Source: Bacteroidales bacterium
GTDB lineage: Bacteria > Bacteroidota > Bacteroidia > Bacteroidales > Paludibacteraceae
DNA length: 64,000 nucleotides
Reading direction: 5' to 3'
Assembly: GCA_015061145.1 (NCBI GenBank)
Contig: SUXD01000008.1
Coordinates: 1-64,000, forward strand
Position numbers and translations under genes: made by a program. This document shows positions 55,737 to 62,854 of this stretch, piece by piece. The notes below the pieces were generated by a model. The model searched no databases and was not told the DNA's origin. It was given only the letters and a program-made list of their open reading frames with translations. Positions within the stretch are counted from its first letter, which is position 1. Each line of letters starts with the position of its first letter.

Positions 55737-56812
55737 TAATTTAACACATCACAATAATATGCATATAATTTATCTGCAACAACCTCTGTTGACATCTTAC
55801 TCAATGCCTTTTCTTGTATTTTTGACGGATAATTTTCTTTTGTTAATTCTATTCCTTTTTTCAAAGCTTTGACGACAGATTGTATGTTTTCAGAATCAAA
55901 CGTTGGATACCCATATTCATTCAACAATCCTTCTACATTACCTGTTCTGGGACCAACAATAGCCACATTAAATAAAAATGGCAAAACTGCATTGCCCGAG
56001 TTCAGTATTTTTGGGCGTTGAATAAATGCAACATCTGAAATTCCATAATAATATGGCAATTCAGCATCATCAATCGGAGCCCAATCATCACCAGACATAA
56101 CAATATTATATTTCCATCTGTAATAAATCTGTTTAAGTCTGCTTTTTGTCGGTATCTTTCTAAGAATCTTTTTGCTATATTTTGTTACATGCATAAAAGA
56201 TGGGGCAAGAAAAAAAAAGGATTTGTCATTTATTGATTTGGATACATTTATAACTAATTGTCTCTCAGCATCAGACCTAAAAGAACCGAAGCACAAAATG
56301 TATGTTTTATTTTGTGGTAAACTCAAGTGCTGAGCTGATTCTATTTTGGAATATTGATTCTTATACAAATTGTCATAGACATGATGAGGCAATAGTAAAT
56401 GTTTGCAATCAGGATATCTTTGTGTAAAGATTAGCTTACTATATTCTCCTAAATGAAAAATTGCATCACTGTTTTCATACACCAAAGTCATACATTTCCC
56501 ATAATCAGAACATTGATTGTAATGTGGTTCCAAATCATGGCAAGTGGATAAAATCTTGACATTATGCTGTTTCAGCGCATCAATTCTGTTTTTTAACATT
56601 TCATACGCTGAATCCTTCGGTGCCTGCGACATATATGCCTGAGGCCATTGAAAATGCACCGCATCATACTCAAATATACCATCTTCCCAAAACTGATTCC
56701 AACCCCATCCGAAAGAAACATCAGAATGTTTCTCTTGGATACTCTCCATCAATGTATATATATATGGATTCCCTGCATTCCAAGGATCTTCGTGCGCTAT
56801 AAAGATTTTCAT
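55736..56812 (-). CDS. Glycosyltransferase, GT-B-like
   Basis: 358 residues. IFIAHEDPWNAGNPYIYTLME opens an acceptor domain, HNVKILSTCHDLEPHYNQCSDYG lies midway, and the second half has KTYILCFGSFRSDAERQL, then GISDVAFIQRPKILNSGNAVLPFLFNVAIVGPRTGNVEGLL. It fits a divergent GT4-like transferase without a clean E-x7-E. It ends sharing one base with the ATP-grasp gene. Confidence 0.7.
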   Translation of the reverse strand: MKIFIAHEDPWNAGNPYIYTLMESIQEKHSDVSFGWGWNQFWEDGIFEYDAVHFQWPQAYMSQAPKDSAYEMLKNRIDALKQHNVKILSTCHDLEPHYNQCSDYGKCMTLVYENSDAIFHLGEYSKLIFTQRYPDCKHLLLPHHVYDNLYKNQYSKIESAQHLSLPQNKTYILCFGSFRSDAERQLVINVSKSINDKSFFFLAPSFMHVTKYSKKILRKIPTKSRLKQIYYRWKYNIVMSGDDWAPIDDAELPYYYGISDVAFIQRPKILNSGNAVLPFLFNVAIVGPRTGNVEGLLNEYGYPTFDSENIQSVVKALKKGIELTKENYPSKIQEKALSKMSTEVVADKLYAYYCDVLN

Positions 56813-56816
56813 AAAA

Positions 56817-58130
56817 TTATAATACCTTGGTTATCATTTCTGTGTTGTTATGCAACCTCAGCCCCCAAGAAGAATCCCACAACAAGTATTCATCTTTCTT
56901 TTCTTTATGAATATATCTAATTTCAAAGGATAATACATCCTTCAAATGGTCAAACTTATAAACGCCCTTACTATAATCTATTATTTCGGCTTCAAAACGA
57001 ACTTTGTACAATCCTCTAGGCAAAGCAGGTTTTAATATTGTTATATTAAAAACAAACTCATCTTTGGTATCGGGTACCATTATCAAATCTGTAGTATATA
57101 AAGCGACTCTTATTCCTTCTGTATTAGTAAATATGACATTGCATTGAAACTGATTAGAATTGCGGTTATTGCACCTGCACTTTATATCAAATGAAATAGA
57201 TTCATCTGTTGCTAAACATGATGGATTATCGTTTAATAATGATACTTCTAAAAATTCAATGTTGTGATTCAAACTACCTTCTTCATTATGAATATGGTCA
57301 GATGAAGTAATAACTCTATGCGGTTCGATATCGGAGAAACCATCTGAAACATATCTTGAAACACAATCTGATGCCGTTCCAATATAATCAACCATACCAT
57401 TTTTCAAAATAACTCCATTTTTACACAATCTCTTAATTGCAGAAATATTGTGACTTACAAATAACACTGTTCGTCCTTCTCCTCTGGACACATCCTGCAT
57501 TTTACCTATAGCTTTATCTTGAAACTCCAAATCACCCACTGCCAACACTTCATCCACCACCAAAATTTCGGGATCAAGATGGGCAGCCACCGCAAAACCA
57601 AGACGCACCATCATACCTGAGGAATACCGTTTCACTGGAGTGTCAATATAGCGTTCGCAACCACTAAAATCAACTATCTCATCCAGCTTTCGGTCAATTT
57701 CATGTTTGGTCATTCCCAAGATTGCGCCATTCACATATATATTCTCGCGTCCTGTCATTTCTGGATGGAAACCTGTGCCGACTTCCAATAGTGAGCCGAT
57801 TCGCCCACGCGCACGGATAGTACCTGTCGTAGGTCCTGTAACTCGTGAGAGCAACTTCAGCAAAGTACTTTTTCCTGCGCCATTCTTGCCTATAATGCCT
57901 ACCACATCACCCTGCTCCACTTTAAAGTCGATGTTTTTCAAGGCCCAAACATACTCGCTGTTCCCTTTATGAGAACGGTCGTTTGTCTCTCCTATTTTCA
58001 AATAGGGGTCTTCTTTACGCAACACATTTATAGTCCACCATCTGTTCAAATCATGGCTCAATGTCCTCGTACTTACCAATCCCAATCGGTATTGCTTGCT
58101 GATATTATTAAATTCTATTGCTGTAGGCAT
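56817..58130 (-). CDS. wzt: ABC transporter ATP-binding protein with carbohydrate-binding C-terminal domain (Wzt)
   Basis: 437 residues. N-terminal ABC domain: Walker A GIIGKNGAGKSTLLKLL (about 82-98), signature VKRYSSGMMVRLGFAVA, Walker B EILVVDEV, and switch histidine FVSHN. From about residue 265 the C-terminal domain (IEFLEVSLLNDNPS ... LPRGLYKVRFEAEIIDYSKGVY) is of the Wzt_C type that recognises the glycan end in known O-antigen exporters. GC content drops from about half in the ABC part to under a third in the C-terminal part, so the two halves may have different origins. Confidence 0.93.
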   Translation of the reverse strand: MPTAIEFNNISKQYRLGLVSTRTLSHDLNRWWTINVLRKEDPYLKIGETNDRSHKGNSEYVWALKNIDFKVEQGDVVGIIGKNGAGKSTLLKLLSRVTGPTTGTIRARGRIGSLLEVGTGFHPEMTGRENIYVNGAILGMTKHEIDRKLDEIVDFSGCERYIDTPVKRYSSGMMVRLGFAVAAHLDPEILVVDEVLAVGDLEFQDKAIGKMQDVSRGEGRTVLFVSHNISAIKRLCKNGVILKNGMVDYIGTASDCVSRYVSDGFSDIEPHRVITSSDHIHNEEGSLNHNIEFLEVSLLNDNPSCLATDESISFDIKCRCNNRNSNQFQCNVIFTNTEGIRVALYTTDLIMVPDTKDEFVFNITILKPALPRGLYKVRFEAEIIDYSKGVYKFDHLKDVLSFEIRYIHKEKKDEYLLWDSSWGLRLHNNTEMITKVL

Positions 58131-58135
58131 AATAT

Positions 58136-58300
58136 AGTTTAAAGTTTAAAGTTAAAAGCTTAAAGTTAATTGACATGTATGATGTACCGCATTATGTATA
58201 ATGTATTTATGTATGATGTATTTCTTAAATGTCAAAGTCAAAGTCTGAGTCTGAGTCAAAGTCATCTTGCTTCTCGCTTCTTTTTTCTTGTTTCTGTTTC
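58136..58300. repeat. Word-like intergenic repeat mosaic, block 5
   Basis: No gene. GTTTAAAGTTTAAAGTTAA, TGTATGATGTACCGCATTATG, TGTATTTATGTATGATGTA, GTCAAAGTCAAAGTCTGAGTC and TTCTCGCTTCTTTTTTCTTG words separate wzt from wzm. Confidence 0.75.
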
Positions 58301-59173
58301 TCACACCGTATCCATAAATGATTTCTGAACACGGTTGAAAATCACTATACCTAATAGCAACAACAGTATCATAAAGCAGAAACTATAAGCCAGCCATCCC
58401 CAACCTATAAACTCTCCTGCTCCAAGCGCAGAGTATTTAAATGTTTCCACAATAGCCGTCAACGGATTCAGACACATCACATTATACACATCCACACCCA
58501 TCATCATCTTTCCTTTTACTTGGCTCAAAGGATAAACTACTGGAGTCGCATACATCCACAATTGTACGAAGAATGTCAATAGTATCTGCAAATCACGGTA
58601 TTTTGTCGTCATTGAAGAAAAAAGAATTCCAAATCCAAGGCTAATGCCAGCCAGCATAACAACCAATATAGGGAATAACAACAAATAAACATTGGGAGAA
58701 ACGGAAACACCGCTTATCAAATAATAGGCATAAACCAACAAAAACAAAAACAATTGTATTCCCAAGCGGACAAAATTGCTAATAACATTAGACAATGGTG
58801 AAATCAAACGAGGGAAATACACTTTTCCAAAAACTCCCGCATTCGACACAAAAGTATTGGATGTCTTATTCAAACAGTCTGCAAAATACTGCCACATACA
58901 AATACCCGCCAAATAGAATAACGGTTGTGGCACACCATCGGTTGGTATACCTGCAATGCCACCAAACACCACCATATACATTATCACGGTAAATGCCGGT
59001 TGAATCAGCCACCATAGCGGACCAAGTATAGTCTGCTTGTACTGAACTTTTATGTCTCGTTTCACAAAAAGTGTCAACAAATCCCGATACTGCCATATTT
59101 CCTTTAAATTAACCTGGAATAATTTATTCTTCGGTTTGATGACGGTTGTCCATTCTTGTTCTTTTTCTGCCAT
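58301..59173 (-). CDS. wzm: ABC transporter permease for polysaccharide export (Wzm)
   Basis: 290 residues with six hydrophobic helices and the ABC-2 signature. DIKVQYKQTILGPLWWLIQPAFTVIMYMVVFG is diagnostic of Wzm/TagG permeases. With Wzt it exports a completed undecaprenyl-linked glycan to the periplasm. The pair wzm-wzt argues for an ABC-dependent pathway rather than Wzx/Wzy. Confidence 0.95.
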   Translation of the reverse strand: MAEKEQEWTTVIKPKNKLFQVNLKEIWQYRDLLTLFVKRDIKVQYKQTILGPLWWLIQPAFTVIMYMVVFGGIAGIPTDGVPQPLFYLAGICMWQYFADCLNKTSNTFVSNAGVFGKVYFPRLISPLSNVISNFVRLGIQLFLFLLVYAYYLISGVSVSPNVYLLLFPILVVMLAGISLGFGILFSSMTTKYRDLQILLTFFVQLWMYATPVVYPLSQVKGKMMMGVDVYNVMCLNPLTAIVETFKYSALGAGEFIGWGWLAYSFCFMILLLLLGIVIFNRVQKSFMDTV

Positions 59174-59174
59174 G

Positions 59175-59381
59175 TATTCTAAGTTTCTGATTTATCTCAC
59201 TGCGTTCGATGAACGTTGTTTCTGATTTGATAATTTGATGATTTGAAAATTTGAAAATTGCGTCAGTGTCAACGTCTGAGTCAGAGTCTATTATTAATTG
59301 TTAATTATTTGTTAGCGTCAATTTAATTGGAAATTAAATAATTGGATAATTGTCTGATTCTGCGTCAATTATCTATTAATT
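59175..59381. repeat. Word-like intergenic repeat mosaic, block 6
   Basis: No gene. 59183-59350 is a near copy of 6916-7080: GTTTCTGATTTATCTCACTG, GTTCGATGAACGTTG, AATTTGATGATTTGAAAATTTG words, GTCAGTGTCAACGTCTGAG, ATTATTAATTGTTAATTATTT, and AATTGGAAATTAAATAATTGG. Confidence 0.8.
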
Positions 59382-60323
59382 TCATCTTTCCGCCCGCATG
59401 TGATTATGCAAAAAGTCGTCGTATGCCAAGCGTATGCCATCTTCAAGTTCGGTTTTGTAGGTCCAGCCCAAAGCTGTCGCTTTGCTCACATCCAGCAGTT
59501 TGCGTGGCGTGCCATTGGGTTTAGAAGAATCCCATTCAATCTTTCCGTTATATCCTACCACTTTTGCTGTCAATTCGGCTAATTCTTTAATGGTTAACTC
59601 CTTACCAGTACCAGCATTTACGGTTTCATCGCCGCTGTAGTTGTTCATCAAGAACACACACAGGTTAGCCAAATCGTCCACATACAAGAACTCACGCAAC
59701 GGACTGCCGTCGCCCCAGCAAGTAACAGAAGGAGCACCCTCCTCTTTCGCCTCGTGGAAACGGCGAATCAACGCTGGCAACACATGGCTGTGCGTTGGAT
59801 GGTAGTTGTCGTTCGGTCCGTACAGGTTGGTCGGCATCACACTGATATAATCCGTACCATATTGTTTATTCAGAAATTCGCAGTATTTCAAGCCTGAGAT
59901 TTTAGCCAACGCATACGCCTCGTTCGTTTTCTCCAATTCAGAAGTCAGCAAGCAACTCTCTTTCATCGGTTGTGGCGCCATACGCGGATAGATGCACGAC
60001 GAACCCAGAAACTCCAGTTTTTTGCAACCATTTTTCCATGCCGCATGAATCACATTCATCTCGAGCATCATGTTATCATACATAAAATCAGCCAAAGCAC
60101 TTTGGTTAGCAACAATGCCTCCCACCTTGGCCGCAGCCAGAAAAACGTATTCTGGTCGCTCTGCCGCAAAGAAATCATTCACTGCTTGCTGATTGCACAA
60201 ATCCAGTTCTTTGTGCGTGCGAACAATAATATTATTATAACCTTGTCGCTCCAATTCGCGCACTATAGCCGACCCCACCATCCCGCGGTGGCCGGCGACA
60301 AACACTTTGCTATCTTTTTCCAT
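59382..60323 (-). CDS. fcl: GDP-L-fucose synthase
   Basis: 313 residues from ATG 60323 (the frame reaches 60341). SDR-type NAD-binding VAGHRGMVGSAIVRELE, the fcl-specific VGGIVANQSALADFMYDN, GSSCIYPRMAPQPMKE and the catalytic EAYALAKISGLKYCE are all present. Together with Gmd it makes GDP-L-fucose from GDP-mannose by epimerisation and reduction. A four-helix gene lies just upstream, between fcl and gmd, interrupting a normally contiguous pair. Confidence 0.95.
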   Translation of the reverse strand: MEKDSKVFVAGHRGMVGSAIVRELERQGYNNIIVRTHKELDLCNQQAVNDFFAAERPEYVFLAAAKVGGIVANQSALADFMYDNMMLEMNVIHAAWKNGCKKLEFLGSSCIYPRMAPQPMKESCLLTSELEKTNEAYALAKISGLKYCEFLNKQYGTDYISVMPTNLYGPNDNYHPTHSHVLPALIRRFHEAKEEGAPSVTCWGDGSPLREFLYVDDLANLCVFLMNNYSGDETVNAGTGKELTIKELAELTAKVVGYNGKIEWDSSKPNGTPRKLLDVSKATALGWTYKTELEDGIRLAYDDFLHNHMRAER

Positions 60324-60344
60324 TTTAATTAACTCTGACACAAA

Positions 60345-60716
60345 CTATGACATTGACTTTTTCTTCTTTTCTAGAAGTTTATCCTTAAATGCTACCAATC
60401 TTCGTTCTATTGACTGCAATTGACCTATTACTAAATCTTTCTGCTCTTGTGACATATAGCCCAAATCAAAAGCAATTTCTATTTGTGTTTCCACTTCACA
60501 AGCTGAACCTGCTATGTCTAAAAAACGAGCAAAATCAAACTCACTTTCACGAGCAGCCCCTTCTGTAATATTTGATGAAATAGACACTACAGACCTTCGC
60601 AACTGGTCACACAATGCAAACTTCTCTTCTATCGGAAACTTTTGAAGAATAATGTATACCTCTTTTGCTAAATTCTTTGAATCTAACCAAAAATCATATT
60701 TTCTAAAGTTTCTCAT
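60345..60716 (-). CDS. Four-helix-bundle (S23/IVP family) protein, intact
   Basis: 123 residues from ATG 60716, complete: FALCDQLRRSVVSISSNITEGAARE (motif around residues 40-64) and FARFLDIAGSACEVETQIEIAFDLGYM. It lies between gmd and fcl, which usually adjoin, so it looks inserted. The frame stays open upstream into TQTQTLTQ-like codons because the repeat there has units of 18 bases, but ATG 60716 gives the conserved family start (MRNFRKYDFW). The GTC-hexamer array (60721-60775) abuts it. Confidence 0.88.
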   Translation of the reverse strand: MRNFRKYDFWLDSKNLAKEVYIILQKFPIEEKFALCDQLRRSVVSISSNITEGAARESEFDFARFLDIAGSACEVETQIEIAFDLGYMSQEQKDLVIGQLQSIERRLVAFKDKLLEKKKKSMS

Positions 60717-60780
60717 TTTAGTCCAAGTCTGTGTCAAAGTCTGAGTCTGCGTCAAAGTCTGAGTCTGCGTCAAATTTGCT
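60717..60780. repeat. GTC-hexamer array upstream of the four-helix gene
   Basis: An 18-base unit, GTCAAAGTCTGAGTCTGC, occurs twice in tandem (60733-60750, 60751-60768) with flanking partial copies; each unit is three degenerate GTC hexamers. It fills the whole gap between gmd and the four-helix gene. Confidence 0.85.
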
Positions 60781-60787
60781 CGCAAAT

Positions 60788-61876
60788 TTATTTCACGATT
60801 CCTTTCTCCAGATACTCAGCGAGGTTGGTTCTCACATAGTCGGCGGCATCTTCGGCGGCCACTTTCTTCATGTCGCTGTCCACCATCAGTTTCACCAATT
60901 GCTCGAACGAAGTTTTGGCAGGGTTCCATCCCAATTCGTTTTTCGCTTTGGTAGGATCGCCCCAGAGGTTCACCACATCGGTAGGACGGTAGAAATCTTT
61001 CGACACTTCCACCAGCACTCTTCCTGTAGCCTTGTCTATACCTTTTTCGTTCTCTCCTTCGCCTTGGAATTCCAGTTCGATGCCAGCGTGCTTGAACGCA
61101 TAATAGCAGAACTCACGCACCGAATGCTGTACGCCAGTGGCTATCACAAAATCTTCGGGGGTTTTGTTTTGCAGAATCAGCCACATGCATTCCACATAAT
61201 CTTTGGCATATCCCCAGTCGCGCAACGACGACAGGTTGCCGAGATAAAGCTTGTCTTGCTTTCCTTGTGCAATGCGGGCGGCCGCCAAGGTAATCTTACG
61301 CGTCACGAATGTCTCGCCGCGGCGTTCGCTCTCATGGTTGAATAGAATACCAGAGCTGCAGAACATGTTATAAGCCTCGCGATACTCTTTCACAATCCAA
61401 AAGCCATACAGTTTCGCCACTGCGTAAGGACTGTATGGATGGAATGGCGTATTTTCGTTTTGCGGAACCTCTTCTACTTTTCCGTAAAGTTCTGATGTGG
61501 AAGCCTGATAAATACGACAAGTATCCGTCAATCCGCAAAGGCGTACCGCTTCCAGCACACGCAACACACCGGTAGCATCCACATCGGCTGTGAACTCAGG
61601 CGAATCGAAACTCACCTGCACATGGCTCTGTGCCGCCAAATTATATATTTCATCGGGGCGCACTTTGCTGATAACCTGCAACATACTCATCGAGTCGCCC
61701 AAATCGGCATAATGCAGGTGGAAGTTTTTCACTCCTTCTAGATGCGCTATGCGCTCACGATAATCCACCGATGAACGACGAATAGTGCCGTGCACCTCAT
61801 AACCTTTCTCTAACAAGAACTCTGCCAAATAGGAGCCATCCTGTCCTGTAACACCTGTAATTAATGCTTTCTTCAT
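60788..61876 (-). CDS. gmd: GDP-mannose 4,6-dehydratase
   Basis: 362 residues. [56 protein letters not shown], and the catalytic YxxxK in [14 protein letters not shown] are the Gmd signatures. It converts GDP-mannose to GDP-4-keto-6-deoxymannose, precursor of fucose and perosamine. First biosynthetic gene after the regulator. Confidence 0.97.
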   Translation of the reverse strand: MKKALITGVTGQDGSYLAEFLLEKGYEVHGTIRRSSVDYRERIAHLEGVKNFHLHYADLGDSMSMLQVISKVRPDEIYNLAAQSHVQVSFDSPEFTADVDATGVLRVLEAVRLCGLTDTCRIYQASTSELYGKVEEVPQNENTPFHPYSPYAVAKLYGFWIVKEYREAYNMFCSSGILFNHESERRGETFVTRKITLAAARIAQGKQDKLYLGNLSSLRDWGYAKDYVECMWLILQNKTPEDFVIATGVQHSVREFCYYAFKHAGIELEFQGEGENEKGIDKATGRVLVEVSKDFYRPTDVVNLWGDPTKAKNELGWNPAKTSFEQLVKLMVDSDMKKVAAEDAADYVRTNLAEYLEKGIVK

Positions 61877-61879
61877 TTT

Positions 61880-62198
61880 ATTAAATTATATTTCTGATTT
61901 ATAATTTTTAATTTGAAAATTTGAAGATTTGACAATTTAATTGTCATGTATTATGTATTGATGTATGATGTATGAGTAGAAAGTAAAAAGTTGAAAGTCA
62001 GCGTTAGGGTCTGAATCAAGGTCGAATTAATTGGAAATTAAATAATTGGATAATTGGATTATTATCAAAGTCTGCGTCAGCGTCAGAGTCAATTATCAAT
62101 TGTCCATTGTTCACAGCTTCGCCTCCTCAGTCCCATTTTCAGGGTGAGTTTTAGGCTAAAAATAGAGGTAAGTAAAGATACAAAAAAAAAGTAACTTA
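61880..62198. repeat. Word-like repeat mosaic, block 7, with leader hairpins between upxY and gmd
   Basis: No gene. 61900-62110 holds AATTTGAAAATTTGAAGATTTG, TGTATTATGTATTGATGTATG, AATTAATTGGAAATTAAATA and GTCTGCGTCAGCGTCAGAGTC words. 62113-62198 is different: on the minus strand a possible -7 box TATCTTTA near 62178, and a hairpin CTCACCC-tgaaaat-GGG-AC-TGAG near 62125-62147. This part may be a leader region for the long operon. Confidence 0.6.
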
Positions 62199-62693
62199 CT
62201 AACCAATTTTCTTCACACAACTTTTTGCCACGTCAATTCTCAGCGTATAGCCAATCGCTGTAATGGCAATAACAAATTGGTGTTTTCCTTTCTCGCTCAG
62301 GTAAATACCCTCGCATCCTTTCAGAGCGCCTGCTGTCACTTCCACCAAGTCGCCCTCATTTATCTGTTCGGTCGAAACCTCCATCGGCAAATCGCAATTC
62401 ACCGCACGTTTCATCGCCTCTATCTGTACATCCGGTATCGCCATAGCCTTTCCCTTATTACTTACAAAAGTCACCACATTCGGACTGTTCAGAATATCGT
62501 TCTGTTCGCCTTGTGCAATATGCACAAACAAATAACACGATATCAGCGGCAATTCCACCAGTTTTCTTCTATCGCTCCACTGACGCATCGTTTTCATCAG
62601 CGGCAAGTACACCTCATGCCCCTCCGACGACAGATATTCCGCCGTCTTCTTCTCGCTCCTCGAGCGAACATATATAGCATACCAGGTTTTCAA
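62199..62693 (-). CDS. UpxY-type NusG-like transcription antiterminator
   Basis: 164 residues. NGN domain opening KTWYAIYVRSRSEKKTAEYL, FVHI strand, and a C-terminal KOW-like segment EGDLVEVTAGALKGCEGIYL. UpxY proteins of Bacteroides load on RNA polymerase at the leader of their own capsule operon and suppress early termination. The only in-frame start is TTG 62693 (LKTWYA, replacing the usual MK.WYA); no ATG lies between it and the upstream stop. Upstream is a 9-base tandem repeat at 62702-62736. It probably governs the polysaccharide genes down to 16.7 kb. Confidence 0.88.
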   Translation of the reverse strand: MKTWYAIYVRSRSEKKTAEYLSSEGHEVYLPLMKTMRQWSDRRKLVELPLISCYLFVHIAQGEQNDILNSPNVVTFVSNKGKAMAIPDVQIEAMKRAVNCDLPMEVSTEQINEGDLVEVTAGALKGCEGIYLSEKGKHQFVIAITAIGYTLRIDVAKSCVKKIG

Positions 62694-62695
62694 AA

Positions 62696-62854
62696 GTCTT
62701 GTTTTATTTGTTTTATTTGTTTTATTTGTTTTATTGTGTCTGCATCAATTTAATTGGAATTTAAACATTTGGATTATTGAATTATTGTCATAGTCTGCGT
62801 CAAAGTCAAAGTCTTCTTGTTTCTTGCTTCTTGCTTCTAAATTCTCGCTTCTGT
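62696..62854. repeat. 9-base tandem repeat and word mosaic upstream of upxY, block 8
   Basis: TTTTATTTG is repeated about four times at 62702-62736, directly before the upxY start. Then GTCTGCATCAATTTAATTGG, ATTATTGAATTATTGTC, GTCTGCGTCAAAGTCAAAGTC and TTCTTGTTTCTTGCTTCTTG words follow up to the dehydrogenase stop. Confidence 0.75.

Noticed and set aside
60733..60775. CRISPR array
   Set aside because: Units are 18 bases, tandem without spacers, and no cas genes are present.
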